A stretch of DNA of 64,000 bases from Palsa-504 sp963769715 (GTDB lineage Bacteria; Actinomycetota; Actinomycetes; Streptosporangiales; Streptosporangiaceae), in contig CAVYNE010000025.1 in the NCBI GenBank assembly GCA_963769715.1, positions 263,927 to 327,926 on the forward strand. Reading direction: 5' to 3'. A program made the position numbers and the translations under genes. This document shows, piece after piece, positions 45,680 through 55,284 of this stretch. Below the pieces are notes generated by a model that saw only the letters and a list, made by a program, of their open reading frames with translations, was not told where the DNA came from and did no database searches. Position 1 is the stretch's first letter; each line of letters starts with the position of its first letter.

Positions 45680-47938
45680 ATGAGCGCCAGGGGCCCTGGA
45701 CATGACGGCCCAGACAGGCAGGAGCGTCTGGAGGAGCTGTTCGGAACCGTCGCGAGCCGCCGCCCAGGAGGAAGGCCAGCCGAGCAGGCCGCCCAGCGGT
45801 TCCGGGTAGGCGAGCTGCCCCCGCTGGCCGAGGGGTACACGGAAAGGCCCGATACCGCCCGCGGCATCATCGACGCGCTCGTTCCCGGCTCGGCCGTAGC
45901 GCTCGTACCGGGTACGACCCCGGCCGAGGGTTCGTTGAACTGGCGAGGCGCATGTGGTAAGACCCAGGTTGCCGTGATCATCGCGGAATCGCTGTGGCGA
46001 TCGGGCGCCATCGACGCGCTCATCTGGATCTCCGCCACCAACCGGGCAGCTGTCCTGTCCTGGTATGTGCAGGCTTCAGCGGCGGCCACCGGCATCGAGC
46101 CCACCGGCACGGCGGAATCGGTCGCGGCACGCTTCATCAGCTGGCTGAGCGCGACCAGCCAGCCCTGGCTGATCGTGCTCGACGACGTGCTCGAGCCGGC
46201 GGACCTGGACGGACTCTGGCCAGAGGGGCCGATGGGCCGGCTGCTGATCACCAGCACACAGTCCACGGTCGCCTCGGCGCGACCCGGGACGCAAGTGGTC
46301 CCGGTCGGCTTCTTCAGCGTGCGCGAAGCCCTCCAGTGCCTGACCGAACGGCTCAGCGCCAACCCGGCCCAGCGCCACGGCGCCATCGATCTGATCGAGG
46401 CGCTCGGCTGCGAGCCGCTGGCCGTCGCCCAGGTTTCCTCGGTCCTGGCGAACTCCACCCTCACCTATCTGGACTACCGCGACTACTTCGCCCGCCGGCG
46501 GCAGCAGATCGGGGTGGCAGCGGGTGAGGTGCCCTCGGCGGCCGCGGTCACCTGGACGCTCTCCCTGGGACAGGCCGAATCGCTGCTCCCTGGCGCGTCG
46601 GTCCGGCTCATGCTGGTCCTCCTGGCCCTTCTCGACGGCCACGGGATCCCGGGCACCATCTTCAGCACGCCCACCGTGGCCGCGTACCTAGGCGGAGCCG
46701 CTACCGGAGTCTCTTGGGCGGTCGACCCCAAGCCGGCCTGGGACGCGCTGCTCGCCATGGAACGGGTGGGCCTGATCAACCTCAACCGGGCCGTCGCCCC
46801 ACCGGCGATCCTGATGAGCTCCGTGCTCCAGGCGGCGATTAGGCTGGCCGCGCCCGCCAGCGTGCAGGATCCCGCGGCGCGCGCGGCCGCCAGCGCACTG
46901 CTCGAAGCGTGGCCGGCCGACGAGCCGGAGCCATGGACCGCGGTGAGCCTACGCGCGAACGCGGGCAGCCTGCAAGCCTCGGCCGGCGACGTGCTATGGG
47001 CCGAGGGATGCCATCCGGTACTGCTCCGGGCCGGTCGCAGCCTCGACGCCGCACGCCTAGTGGAACCGGCCGTGGCGTACTGGCAGGACCTGGCCGCCCA
47101 GTGCGAAACCAAGCTGCCGCCCTGTCACCAGGATGCCCAGGTCGTGGCCGCTCAGCTGGCCGCCGCTTTCCTGGCGGCCAGCCACGCAGGGGAGGCCGTG
47201 GACTGGTACCAGCGCGTACTGGCCGTGCGCAGCCGCGAGCTCGCGCCCGGTCACCCCGCGATCGTCGCGGCTCGCGTCAGCCTCGCCAAGGCCCTCCTCA
47301 TGGCCGACGAGCCCGCGGGCGCGGTCACCGTGTTGCACCAGGCCGTCAGCGAATGCGAGCAGTTCCGCGGTCCCGGCCACCCGGACACCCTCAGCGCCAG
47401 GGATGAGCTAGCCGCCGCGTACCAAGCCGCAGGCGAAGCCGGATTGGCCATCGGGCTGCTGAGCCGCACCCTGGCCGATCGCGAACGCCTACAGGGATCG
47501 CGCCGGGCGGACACCATCATCACGCGGAACCGCCTCGCCGCGGCTTACCTGGCCGAAGGAAAGATCAAGGACGCTATCTCGCACTACAAGCGGGGCTTGT
47601 CCGACTGTGAGAAGGTTCTGGGCCGCGGCCACCCGGACACGCTCGCCGCCGCCGCAAACCTGGCCGCGGCCTACGAGGCGGCCGGCCGGATGCCGACCGC
47701 GTTGCAGCTATCCGAGCAGACCTGCGCGGAATCTGAGCGGGTCCTCGGCCCCGACCACGCGGACACCCTGGCCCGCCTGGCCAACCTGGCGCACCTATAC
47801 GACGCCGCAGGCCGTATAGCGGACGCGATAGCCGTGCTCCGCGAGACCGCCGCACGATGCGAGCGGCTCCTGCCCTCCGGGGACCCGCGCATCCAGGCGG
47901 TCCAGCACAGCCTGGCGGACATCGCAGGCGATGGCTGA
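45680..47938 (+). CDS. NB-ARC/TPR STAND-type protein, paralogue 3 (variant P-loop)
   Basis: 752 residues. Same layout as the pair at 28-33.6 kb: a GELPPLAEGYTERPDT segment (compare PPLAD---RPET), ATPase with Walker B region PWLIVLDDVLEP and LITSTQS, and C-terminal TPR-like repeats (RVLGPDHADTLARLANLAHLYDAAG). The Walker A reads RGACGKTQ (residues 89-96) rather than GGTGKTQ; the Lys-Thr are kept but a Gly is lost, so nucleotide binding may be altered. ATG 45680 follows ggaggagg. It is divergent from the kinase-TPR gene, and the matching repeats suggest the two could interact. Confidence 0.8.
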   Translation: MSARGPGHDGPDRQERLEELFGTVASRRPGGRPAEQAAQRFRVGELPPLAEGYTERPDTARGIIDALVPGSAVALVPGTTPAEGSLNWRGACGKTQVAVIIAESLWRSGAIDALIWISATNRAAVLSWYVQASAAATGIEPTGTAESVAARFISWLSATSQPWLIVLDDVLEPADLDGLWPEGPMGRLLITSTQSTVASARPGTQVVPVGFFSVREALQCLTERLSANPAQRHGAIDLIEALGCEPLAVAQVSSVLANSTLTYLDYRDYFARRRQQIGVAAGEVPSAAAVTWTLSLGQAESLLPGASVRLMLVLLALLDGHGIPGTIFSTPTVAAYLGGAATGVSWAVDPKPAWDALLAMERVGLINLNRAVAPPAILMSSVLQAAIRLAAPASVQDPAARAAASALLEAWPADEPEPWTAVSLRANAGSLQASAGDVLWAEGCHPVLLRAGRSLDAARLVEPAVAYWQDLAAQCETKLPPCHQDAQVVAAQLAAAFLAASHAGEAVDWYQRVLAVRSRELAPGHPAIVAARVSLAKALLMADEPAGAVTVLHQAVSECEQFRGPGHPDTLSARDELAAAYQAAGEAGLAIGLLSRTLADRERLQGSRRADTIITRNRLAAAYLAEGKIKDAISHYKRGLSDCEKVLGRGHPDTLAAAANLAAAYEAAGRMPTALQLSEQTCAESERVLGPDHADTLARLANLAHLYDAAGRIADAIAVLRETAARCERLLPSGDPRIQAVQHSLADIAGDG

Positions 47939-47971
47939 CGCCTACGCGCAGTTGAAGACCTGGCCATATCC

Positions 47972-48820
47972 CTAATCTTGCTCCGCTGGCTTGAGCTCGG
48001 CCGCGTGGTCGGGGACGTAGGCCTGCATGTCCCGGGGGATGCGGACGTATCCCTGCGAGGGCGGCCGCGGTGGCAGTTTCAGCGTCGGCGGCCGCACGGC
48101 GTGGTAGGGGATCGTGCTGAGCAGGTGCGCGATCATGTTGATCCGGGCCCGCCGCTTGTCGTCGCTCTCGACGACGTGCCACGGCGCCTCGGGGATGTCC
48201 GTGTGCACGAACATCTCGTCCTTGGCCCGGGAATAGTCCTCCCACCTGGTGATCGATTTCAGGTCCATCGGCGAGAGCTTCCAGTTGCGCATGGGATCGT
48301 GCAGCCGGGACCGGAACCGGTTCTGCTGCTCCTCGTCGCTGACCGAGAACCAGTACTTGCGCAGCAGGATGCCGTCCTCGACCAGCAGCCGCTCGAAGAT
48401 CGGGCACTGGTGCAGGAACCGGCTGTACTCCTCCTTGGTGCAGAACCCCATGACGTGCTCCACGCCGGCCCGGTTGTACCAGCTGCGGTCGAACAGGGCC
48501 ACCTCGCCCGCGGCGGGCAGGTGATCGGCGTAACGCTGGAAGTACCACTGCGTGCGCTCCCGTTCGGTCGGGGCGGGCAGGGCGACGATCCGGGCGACGC
48601 GGGGGTTCAGGTACTCCGCCACCCGCTTGATCGTGCTGCCCTTGCCGGCCGCGTCGCGGCCTTCGAAGATGACCACGATCCGGGCGCCCTCCGTGCGCGC
48701 CCACTCCTGCATCTTCACCAACTCGCCCTGCAGGCGGTATAGCTCGCTCTCGTAAAGCCGCCTGGGTAGCCGCTGAGTGCCGTCGAGCTGCTGAGCTGCC
48801 TTCTTGACCTTGCCTGGCAT
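47972..48820 (-). CDS. ppk2: Polyphosphate kinase 2 (PPK2)
   Basis: Transfers phosphate between polyphosphate and nucleotides. The 282-residue protein is a single-domain PPK2: Walker A FEGRDAAGKGSTIKR, Walker B DRSWYNRAGVEHVMGFC, and the lid segment SDDKRRARINMIAHLL, features of class I (diphosphate to triphosphate direction, by family knowledge). The ATG at 48820 (MPGKVKKAAQQL) gives the usual size; in-frame codons back to 49213 are antisense to the next gene. It ends 33 bases from the converging NB-ARC/TPR paralogue. Confidence 0.92.
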   Translation of the reverse strand: MPGKVKKAAQQLDGTQRLPRRLYESELYRLQGELVKMQEWARTEGARIVVIFEGRDAAGKGSTIKRVAEYLNPRVARIVALPAPTERERTQWYFQRYADHLPAAGEVALFDRSWYNRAGVEHVMGFCTKEEYSRFLHQCPIFERLLVEDGILLRKYWFSVSDEEQQNRFRSRLHDPMRNWKLSPMDLKSITRWEDYSRAKDEMFVHTDIPEAPWHVVESDDKRRARINMIAHLLSTIPYHAVRPPTLKLPPRPPSQGYVRIPRDMQAYVPDHAAELKPAEQD

Positions 48821-48913
48821 CGGTGCCTTCTCCCTTGTCTGGCCCGCCGCCGGCCCGCTGTGCCGACCCGGGGAGACGAACCCAAAAGCTCCCCAGGAAC
48901 CTCCCGCGATAGC

Positions 48914-49735
48914 ATGGCCGGCGTGAGTGACGATGAGCTTTACCGCCAGTATGAGACCGTCAACCTGTACCGTCACGGTCCTGGGGCGAAGGTCGAGCTG
49001 AACCGACCCGAGCGGATGAACGCCTGGAGCAATCAGTTCTCCCTCGACTTGCTCGCGGCGATCGGTGCGGTCACCGAGGACCCGGGGGTCCGGGCGGTCC
49101 TGGTCACCGGCGCCGGACGCGCCTTTTCCAGCGGCGCGGACCTGAAGGAGGCTGCCGAGCAGGCCGGCGACGGCACGGTCGACGTGTACAAGATCCTGAC
49201 CGAGCGGTACCACCCGCTGATCACCGGCATCCGGCGGATGCCCAAGCCGGTCATCGCCGCGGTCAACGGGCCCGCGGCCGGGATCGGGCTCTCCCTCGCG
49301 CTGGCCTGCGACCTGGTGGTGGCGGCCGAGTCGGCGTACTTCTCACTCGCCTTCGTGAACATCGGGCTGGTGCCTGACGGCGGCTCGTCGCTGTTCGTGC
49401 CGTCCCGGGTGGGCTTCGCCCGGGCCGCAGAGCTGGCCATGCTGGGGGAGCGGCTGGATGCCCGCAAGGCGCTGGACTGGGGCCTGATCAACCAGGTCTG
49501 GCCGGATGAGGAGTTCGGTGAGCAATCGTCAAAGCTGCTCGACCGGCTTGCCTCCGGCGCCACCAAGTCCTACGCGGGGACCAAGCGCCAGCTCAACCAG
49601 TGGCTGTACCAGCACATGGACGCCCAGCTCGAGTTTGAGGCCCAGATCCAGAAGGAGATGGCCGCCTCAGGCGACTTCGCCGAGGGGCTAGCGGCGTTCG
49701 CTGGGAAACGGCCGCCCCGGTTCAGCGGCGCCTGA
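48914..49735 (+). CDS. Enoyl-CoA hydratase/isomerase family protein
   Basis: 273 residues of the crotonase fold. Oxyanion-hole segments SSGADLKEA and NGPAAGIGLSLALACDLVVAAE are present; the typical second catalytic Glu position reads NIGLVPDGGSSL, with Asp in place of Glu, as in PaaG-like isomerases. The substrate is unknown, but a PaaG-like or fatty-acid role is possible. ATG 48914 is preferred, and GTG 48923 is an alternative. It runs with the following sigma factor gene, 31 bases apart. Confidence 0.88.
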   Translation: MAGVSDDELYRQYETVNLYRHGPGAKVELNRPERMNAWSNQFSLDLLAAIGAVTEDPGVRAVLVTGAGRAFSSGADLKEAAEQAGDGTVDVYKILTERYHPLITGIRRMPKPVIAAVNGPAAGIGLSLALACDLVVAAESAYFSLAFVNIGLVPDGGSSLFVPSRVGFARAAELAMLGERLDARKALDWGLINQVWPDEEFGEQSSKLLDRLASGATKSYAGTKRQLNQWLYQHMDAQLEFEAQIQKEMAASGDFAEGLAAFAGKRPPRFSGA

Positions 49736-49766
49736 TCCGGCCGGACCGGCGCGGACCAGCGAGATC

Positions 49767-51002
49767 TTGGACACGGCTCAGCTCGAGCAGGTCTATCGGG
49801 CCGAGGCGCCGCGGATCACCGCCGCGCTGGCCGCGCGGATCGGCGACGTAGGGCTCGCCGCCGATGCCGTGCAGGACGCGTTCGTCGAGGCCATCGAGCA
49901 CTGGCGGGACGGGCACATCCCGCCCAACCCCGGCGGCTGGCTGGCCACCACGGCCCGCCGCAAGGCGATCGACCGGCTGCGCCGGGCCCGGGCCGGCCAG
50001 CAGAAGCTTGCGCTCCTCGCGGCGACCGCCACGGCGCTCATCCCCGGCACCTGCCCCGAAGCCGAGGGGGCCGCCGGCGACGATAGTGCCGACGACGAAC
50101 TGCTCGGCATGATCTTCGCCTGCTGCCATCCAGCGCTGCCGCGCGAGTCGCAGGTCGCGCTCACGCTCCGTGCCGTCTGCGGCCTGACCACCGCCGAGAT
50201 CGCGGCTGCCTTCCTGGTCGGCGAACCCGCGATGACCCAGCGGCTGCTGCGGGCGCGCAAGGCGCTGCGCGCCGCGCACGCCGACATGCGCATCCCCGAC
50301 CCCGACGAGCTCGCGGACCGGCTGGCCGAGGTGCTCGCCGTGGTGTACCTGGTCTTCAACGAGGGCTACCTGGCCAGCGCGGGCCGCCAGCCCGCCCGGC
50401 GGGACCTGGCGGCCCAGGCCGTGTCGCTGACCAGGCTGCTGCACCGGCTGATGCCGCGTGAGCCCGAGGTCCTCGGCCTGCTCGCCCTGCTCCTGCTGCA
50501 CGAGTCCCGCGCCGCGACCCGGTTCGACGGTTCGGGCCGGCTGGTCAGGCTCGCGGACCAGGACCGTACCCGCTGGAACCAGGCGCTTATCAAAGAGGCC
50601 GTCCAGCTGCTCGACCGCGCGCTGGCGCTGCGCAAGCCCGGTCCCTACCAGGTCCAGGCGGCTATCGCCGCGCTGCACGCGGAAGCACCCGATTATGAGC
50701 ACACCGACTGGAGCCAGATCCGCCTGCTGTATGACCGGCTGCAGGCGCTGACGCCGTCGCCGGTGGTGCTGCTGAACCGGGCCGTCGCCACCCGGTACGT
50801 GGTCGGCCCCGAGGCCGCGCTGGCCGAGATCACGCCGCTGGCCGCCGAACTGGACTCCTACCGGCTCTTCCACGCGCTGCGGGCCGGCCTGCTGGCCGGC
50901 CTCGGCCGCGACGACGAGGCCCGCGCCGCGAGCGAACGGGCGCTCGCGCTGGCCGGCAACCCGGCCGAGCGCGAGCTGCTCGCCCGCCGCTTGTCGTTCT
51001 GA
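49767..51002 (+). CDS. ECF sigma factor, ECF42 type
   Basis: 411 residues. Sigma2 and sigma4 domains (DAVQDAFVEAIEHWRDGHIPPNPGGWL; LTTAEIAAAFLVGEPAMTQRLLRARKAL) are followed by a long C-terminal TPR-like (DUF6596) domain, the mark of ECF42. Members are known to be found beside DGPF/YCII proteins, and one lies just downstream here on the other strand. They typically lack a classical anti-sigma factor, and the C-terminal domain is thought to be regulatory. The start is TTG at 49767. Confidence 0.9.
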   Translation: MDTAQLEQVYRAEAPRITAALAARIGDVGLAADAVQDAFVEAIEHWRDGHIPPNPGGWLATTARRKAIDRLRRARAGQQKLALLAATATALIPGTCPEAEGAAGDDSADDELLGMIFACCHPALPRESQVALTLRAVCGLTTAEIAAAFLVGEPAMTQRLLRARKALRAAHADMRIPDPDELADRLAEVLAVVYLVFNEGYLASAGRQPARRDLAAQAVSLTRLLHRLMPREPEVLGLLALLLLHESRAATRFDGSGRLVRLADQDRTRWNQALIKEAVQLLDRALALRKPGPYQVQAAIAALHAEAPDYEHTDWSQIRLLYDRLQALTPSPVVLLNRAVATRYVVGPEAALAEITPLAAELDSYRLFHALRAGLLAGLGRDDEARAASERALALAGNPAERELLARRLSF

Positions 51003-51042
51003 CTGCCCGGCAGCTACCCCCTCATGTGGCTGCCGCCAGCGT

Positions 51043-51387
51043 TTACATCTCCACTACGGGGCGGACCTCGACCGTAATCCAGCCCCGGTCTACCCCGGGC
51101 CAGGTCTTGGCGATCTCGACGGCCTCCTCGATGGTGTCGGTCTCGAGCACCGAGTAGCCGCCGAGCGCCTCCTTGGTCTCCATGAACGGCCCGTCGGTGA
51201 CGCCGCTGGCGCGTACCGTCTTGGCCGTGGCCGGCGGTGCGAGCTGGTGCCCGCTTTCGACGAGCTTGCCTGAGCCGCCGCCGGCCTTCTCGTACCAGGC
51301 CCCGATCTCGGCGTACCACGCCTGGCCGTCCGCCTCGGACATGGTCCGGGCCGCCTCGGTGTCCAGGAGCAGGATGACGTATTTCAC
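51043..51387 (-). CDS. YCII/DGPF-family protein
   Basis: A 114-residue dimeric alpha-beta barrel protein of the YCII family. The diagnostic VTDGPFMETKEALGGY stretch (DGPF) is present, with KTWPG near the end. Function is unknown; DGPF proteins co-occur with ECF42 sigma factors, as here, where it is convergent with one. The GTG at 51387 follows ggaggcaacc, which favours it over the ATG four codons upstream (51399). Confidence 0.88.
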   Translation of the reverse strand: MKYVILLLDTEAARTMSEADGQAWYAEIGAWYEKAGGGSGKLVESGHQLAPPATAKTVRASGVTDGPFMETKEALGGYSVLETDTIEEAVEIAKTWPGVDRGWITVEVRPVVEM

Positions 51388-51503
51388 GGTTGCCTCCATA
51401 TGTCGACGGGGGGCCACGATGACCTCCCTGCATCAGTTCCACGAACGGGCCGTCGGCCCATCCGACACAGTCGCTCCAGAAATCATGGCGCCTCGTAAAT
51501 TTT

Positions 51504-52865
51504 TCACACGTCCCGCACGCTCTCGGTCATCCTCGACTCCATGGTCAAGATGGCCTCGTAGCGCCGCTGGATGTCGGCCCGGTCGCTGGCTTCCGGCACC
51601 GAGCGCTCGCAGGCCCGGTTGATCATGGCCGCCTGCTCGAGCAGGACCCGGCGCTGCCCGTCGGTCGTGGTCTCGGCCATGATCCTGGCCAGCGCCTCGA
51701 GCATGCGGATCATCACGGCCGGCATGCCGAGGCTGGACTGCCTGATCTTCTCGAAGGAGCGCTGCACCAGGCGCTCGTAGGAAGGCTCGGCCGCGATGAT
51801 CCGGATGAATCCCTTGGCGTCCCGGTGTACGCGCGCCGGATGCCACTGGGCCACGATCTTGCAGAGGTTTTCTCCGAGCCAGTCGATGCAGGTCATAGCG
51901 GTGAAGGTGTCGTTGACGGCCGCGGAAAGCGCCCGTAGGCCGATCTCGACCAGCTGGTCGATGCCGAACGACGCATCCTGGCTCAGGGTCCGGTACGGGC
52001 CGACGACGTGCGCGCGGCCCAGCGCCTGGCGCACCAGCGGCGCCGCCTCCGGCGGCCAGACCGTCGCGAACCGGTGCCCGCGCACGATGAAGTGCCCGGG
52101 CCGGTGCTCCAGGCTGATCACCGCGTCGGCGTCGGTGGCCAGCCGGACCAGGGCCTGGTGCTTGATGAACTGCACGTACCCGCTGGCCGGCGCGACCAGC
52201 ACGCTGCCGCCCGCCTCGGCGCGGCTCAGCAGTTCGGCCGCGGTCGGGCCGGCCTTGGGGTGCGGCTCGGGGTTCCCGCTGCCCTGCTCCTTGATCGCCT
52301 CGGCCAGGTCGGCGGCGATGCTCGCGATCACCTGGGGCAGCTGGATCGAGACCGCCGTGTGGTGGATGAAGTAGATGAGCACGCCCAGGTCGGCCACCAT
52401 CAGCCCGAGCGTGACCGTCACGCCGATGTGCGGCACGAAGTCCCCGTGCGACCCGATGCCGATCGAGACGAGCACCAGCACCGAGTAGACGAACGTCCCG
52501 ACGAACGTGCCCAGGGTCACCTGGGTGCCCCGGTCGCGGATGAAGTTCCGCAGCATCCGGGGCCCGAACTGGGTCGACGCCAGCGTCAGGGTGACCAGGA
52601 TGATGGAGAAGACCACGCCGACCACGGTGATGATGGCAGCGGCGATCGTGGTGAGGATCTGCCGGGCCGCGTCGGCGCTGCCGCTGATCACCCAGCCGGG
52701 GAGCGTGAAATCCCCGCGGTAGGCGGCGCGGTCCGCGGTGAGCGTGACGCCGAACAGCACGATCGCCGCCACCACCTCGATGGCGGGCACGAACCACAAG
52801 CTGGTGCGCAGGACTTCCCGGCGCCAGTGCGAGGCTAGTGCCGATGACGGAACGCCGCGGTACAT
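51504..52865 (-). CDS. DUF2254 membrane protein
   Basis: 453 residues. Four transmembrane helices in the first 170 residues (for example IEVVAAIVLFGVTL, ITVVGVVFSIILVTLTLAS, VYSVLVLVSIGIG), then a large soluble region (VLVAPASGYVQFIKHQALV, SLEHRPGHFIVRGHRFATVWP, LRALSAAVNDTFTAMTCIDWL) that defines this family. The family has no firm function. ATG 52865 starts the family N-terminus (MYRGVPSS); longer readings (to 53141) enter a LysR remnant. Confidence 0.9.
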   Translation of the reverse strand: MYRGVPSSALASHWRREVLRTSLWFVPAIEVVAAIVLFGVTLTADRAAYRGDFTLPGWVISGSADAARQILTTIAAAIITVVGVVFSIILVTLTLASTQFGPRMLRNFIRDRGTQVTLGTFVGTFVYSVLVLVSIGIGSHGDFVPHIGVTVTLGLMVADLGVLIYFIHHTAVSIQLPQVIASIAADLAEAIKEQGSGNPEPHPKAGPTAAELLSRAEAGGSVLVAPASGYVQFIKHQALVRLATDADAVISLEHRPGHFIVRGHRFATVWPPEAAPLVRQALGRAHVVGPYRTLSQDASFGIDQLVEIGLRALSAAVNDTFTAMTCIDWLGENLCKIVAQWHPARVHRDAKGFIRIIAAEPSYERLVQRSFEKIRQSSLGMPAVMIRMLEALARIMAETTTDGQRRVLLEQAAMINRACERSVPEASDRADIQRRYEAILTMESRMTESVRDV

Positions 52866-53517
52866 GTTGGGAATCTTGTCACGGGGAGCAGCGGTGACGT
52901 TAGACGGTGGCACCACCCGGCCAGCTCCGAACGCGAGTTCACCCTGGTCATGGCCGATTACACGATCGTGGTCATGGGGGAGGCCCTGTCCCAGGTCATC
53001 GCGCGAGCCGCACCAAGAACCCGGCTGCACATCCGGCTCGTCCGGGAGTCGCTGTGCGCGTAACCCGCGCTCGACGCGGGGCGGCTGCGGCTGGAGGACC
53101 TGGCCCGGCTGCCCTGGGTGGCGCCTACCGCCTCTGACCACGCGCCCCGGGCCATTGTCATCGACCCCGGGCCGCGCATCCGACGAGGCTTTCCGCTGCC
53201 CTGGGCCGCGCGCCTCCTATGTACCGACTATGTACCGAACGGGCAGGCGATCCGCCCCGGCTCCCGCTCGTGCCTTCACCTGGGCAGATCGCGACCGGCT
53301 CGGCTTTCACGCCTTGTGAAATTCTGCACAAGGCGCTTCCGCGGAAACGTCATGGACGTGGCGGCCAGCGCTACAACGATCCGTGTCGCAACTGTCGGCG
53401 GCAGAAGCGGACGGTTCTCTGCCTGCCGCTTCCGCGTAGCGCACCTGTGGTACTTGCCTACCGACGGCCCTGACGGCGAACATGTCCCTGACCCGACCGT
53501 AGCCCCGGAGGCCCCCA
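52866..53517. other. Noncoding region with a LysR remnant
   Basis: No intact gene. The only recognisable part is the LysR-type fragment annotated separately. The rest (53140-53517) shows no motif. Confidence 0.5.
52936..53133 (+). pseudogene. Remnant of a LysR-family regulator (effector domain)
   Basis: In one frame: EFTLVMADYTIVVMGEALSQ, VIARAAPRTRLHIRLVRES, then an in-frame stop, then LDAGRLRLEDLARLPWVAP. This is the beginning of a LysR substrate-binding domain. The DNA-binding N-terminus and the rest are missing. Confidence 0.6.
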
Positions 53518-53916
53518 GTGGATCGTTCTCCCGAAGTCGAAGCGCTTGCCGTGCAGTGGATGGCACTGCTGAAGGCGGGCGACGCCGCCGCAGCCACCAG
53601 CCTGATCGGGCCGGATGAGGCGACCCTCCTGATCGGGAACGGGCCAGCTGACTGGTATCCGGGCGGGCAGCTGACCATCGCGCACCTGCGCGAGGCGCTG
53701 ACCGCTTACGGGGGCCTGCCGTTCGAGCCCGGGGCACCTGCGGGATGGGCCGACGGGGACGTCGGCTGGTTCGCTGACCAGGTGAAGCTCGCCTTCCCGC
53801 ACAAAACGATCCCGTTGCGCATGACCGGCGTCGCCGTACGCCAAAGCGGCCGGTGGCGCCTAGTCCAAGTCCACCTCTCCGCGGCAGTCACCGACGAGGC
53901 CCTCCTCGCTGGCTAA
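53518..53916 (+). CDS. SnoaL/NTF2-like fold protein (hypothetical)
   Basis: 132 residues, not firmly recognised. The opening MDRSPEVEALAVQWMALLKAGDAAAATSLIG and the later VGWFADQVKLAFPHKTIPLRMTGVAVRQSGRWRLVQVHLS (alternating strands with a Trp) look like a nuclear-transport-factor-2/SnoaL cone. Such proteins are small enzymes or binding proteins. GTG 53518 follows ggagg at good spacing. It may be its own unit; the next gene starts 140 bases later. Confidence 0.7.
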   Translation: MDRSPEVEALAVQWMALLKAGDAAAATSLIGPDEATLLIGNGPADWYPGGQLTIAHLREALTAYGGLPFEPGAPAGWADGDVGWFADQVKLAFPHKTIPLRMTGVAVRQSGRWRLVQVHLSAAVTDEALLAG

Positions 53917-54056
53917 AACGCATCCGGACTCCGGGCTCACGCGGCCGCAGGCAAGATCGCGAAGTGCCGGACGAAGTGAGTGCGAGCCGGCCGGCGGGTA
54001 GGGTGCATTTCCAGGGTTCTACTGTGCTGTGCGGTTCCGCTATGAGGAGGACGCTG

Positions 54057-54821
54057 ATGCATGCGCCCGGGGACGACCGCTTCTCTGCCGGGTTGCGCGC
54101 CTGCACGGCGGAACTGGCCCGGATCATCGACGGTGACCTGGACCGGCCGGTGCCGACCTGCCCGGGATGGACATTCCGGCAGCTGGCCACCCACCTCGGC
54201 CGCGGCCACCGGTGGGCGGCCCAAATCGTGGCGACGCGCGCGACCGCGCCAATGCCGATGCGCGAGGTAGCGGACGGGAAGCTGCCGGAGGACCCAGCGC
54301 GGCACGCCTCCTGGCTGAATGCGGGCGCGGACCAGGTCATCGAGGCCGTCGCGGCCGCGGGCAGCGACCTGGTGTGGACGATGACCGGAATGCGCCCGGC
54401 CAGCTTCTGGGTGCGCCGCCGGGCCCATGAGGCCGCCGTGCATCTAGCCGACGCCCAGCTCGCCGCCGCGCGGGACGTCGACCTGGACCCCGGCCTTGCC
54501 GCGGACGGCGTCGACGAATGGCTCGGCCTCATCGCCGCCGGCACAGCCGGCCCGGCACGAGAACTGCGCGGAGACGGCCAGAGCCTGCACCTCCACGCCA
54601 CTGACCCCGGGCTGCCCGGCACCGGCGAGTGGCTGATCACGCGGACATCGTCCGGCATCACCGTCCGGCACGGCCACGGCAAAGCCGACGTCGCCGTCCG
54701 CGGACCCGCGGCTGACCTGCTCCTCGTCCTGACACGCCGCCTGCCGCCCTCGGCTCCCGGCGTGGAAATCCTCGGCCAGCAGGCCCTGCTTACGCACTGG
54801 CTCCAGCACACCCCGTTCTGA
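54057..54821 (+). CDS. Maleylpyruvate isomerase-family (mycothiol-dependent) enzyme
   Basis: 254 residues with the DinB-like four-helix fold: VPTCPGWTFRQLATHLGRGHRWA near the N-terminus (metal-binding His) and WVRRRAHEAAVHLADAQL (second His). Members of this group isomerise or conjugate with mycothiol, the actinobacterial thiol. The substrate is not evident. ATG 54057 follows aggagg at 6 bases. A small cysteine-rich gene starts 35 bases downstream. Confidence 0.88.
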   Translation: MHAPGDDRFSAGLRACTAELARIIDGDLDRPVPTCPGWTFRQLATHLGRGHRWAAQIVATRATAPMPMREVADGKLPEDPARHASWLNAGADQVIEAVAAAGSDLVWTMTGMRPASFWVRRRAHEAAVHLADAQLAAARDVDLDPGLAADGVDEWLGLIAAGTAGPARELRGDGQSLHLHATDPGLPGTGEWLITRTSSGITVRHGHGKADVAVRGPAADLLLVLTRRLPPSAPGVEILGQQALLTHWLQHTPF

Positions 54822-54856
54822 CAGATCCACGAGCCAAGCTGTCCTACCGTGGATGC

Positions 54857-55174
54857 ATGACCGCATGGGGCAACCTGCCGCCCGCGCTGCCGCCGCACGG
54901 CACCGTGCTGGCCTGGGCGCGAGGTTGCCGGTGCGAACAGTGCGAACGCGAGTACAAGCGTTTCGTGTCCGAACTGGCATTGCGAGGGCCGCTGAGGCTT
55001 CCCGCTCAGCCGGAGCCCCGCAAGCTGGATGCCGACACCCTCGCCCGGCTGGAACCGGCGGTGAGCCAGTCTGAGTGCCCCGTGTGCGGCGCGGTGCGCC
55101 ATCAGCGGTGCCGCAACCTGGCGTTCCCCCAGCATTTCGCGCCGACTCATCCTGAGCGCAGAAGCGGCCCGTGA
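54857..55174 (+). CDS. Small cysteine-rich zinc-binding protein
   Basis: 105 residues, not recognised. Two CxxC pairs are visible: CRCEQC, and CPVC...CRNLAF. The spacing suggests one or two zinc ribbons. ATG 54857 is in a good position 35 bases after the previous gene. It might be a co-transcribed partner, but the role is unknown. Its last 28 bases overlap the DUF899-like remnant on the other strand. Confidence 0.6.
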   Translation: MTAWGNLPPALPPHGTVLAWARGCRCEQCEREYKRFVSELALRGPLRLPAQPEPRKLDADTLARLEPAVSQSECPVCGAVRHQRCRNLAFPQHFAPTHPERRSGP

Positions 55175-55284
55175 CCGCGGAACTGCTCACCAGTGGTCGC
55201 CAATGGCAGCCTGTCCAGCTCCGCCTGCCAGCTGGCCCGGCTGGTGACCGGCGGGCGCGCGGTGTTCCCCGGCTCATCTGTCAT
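55147..55284 (-). pseudogene. DUF899 N-terminal remnant
   Basis: A 45-residue frame starting at ATG 55284 with a ggagg site before it. The start PPVTSRASWQAELDRL matches the N-terminus of DUF899 thioredoxin-like proteins, then the frame becomes random and stops. Everything after about residue 26 is lost. Confidence 0.5.

Noticed and set aside
45414..45683. Small frames before NB-ARC/TPR paralogue 3, one ending ATGA with its start
   Set aside because: No recognisable motif or good start; the overlap alone was not enough to call a gene.
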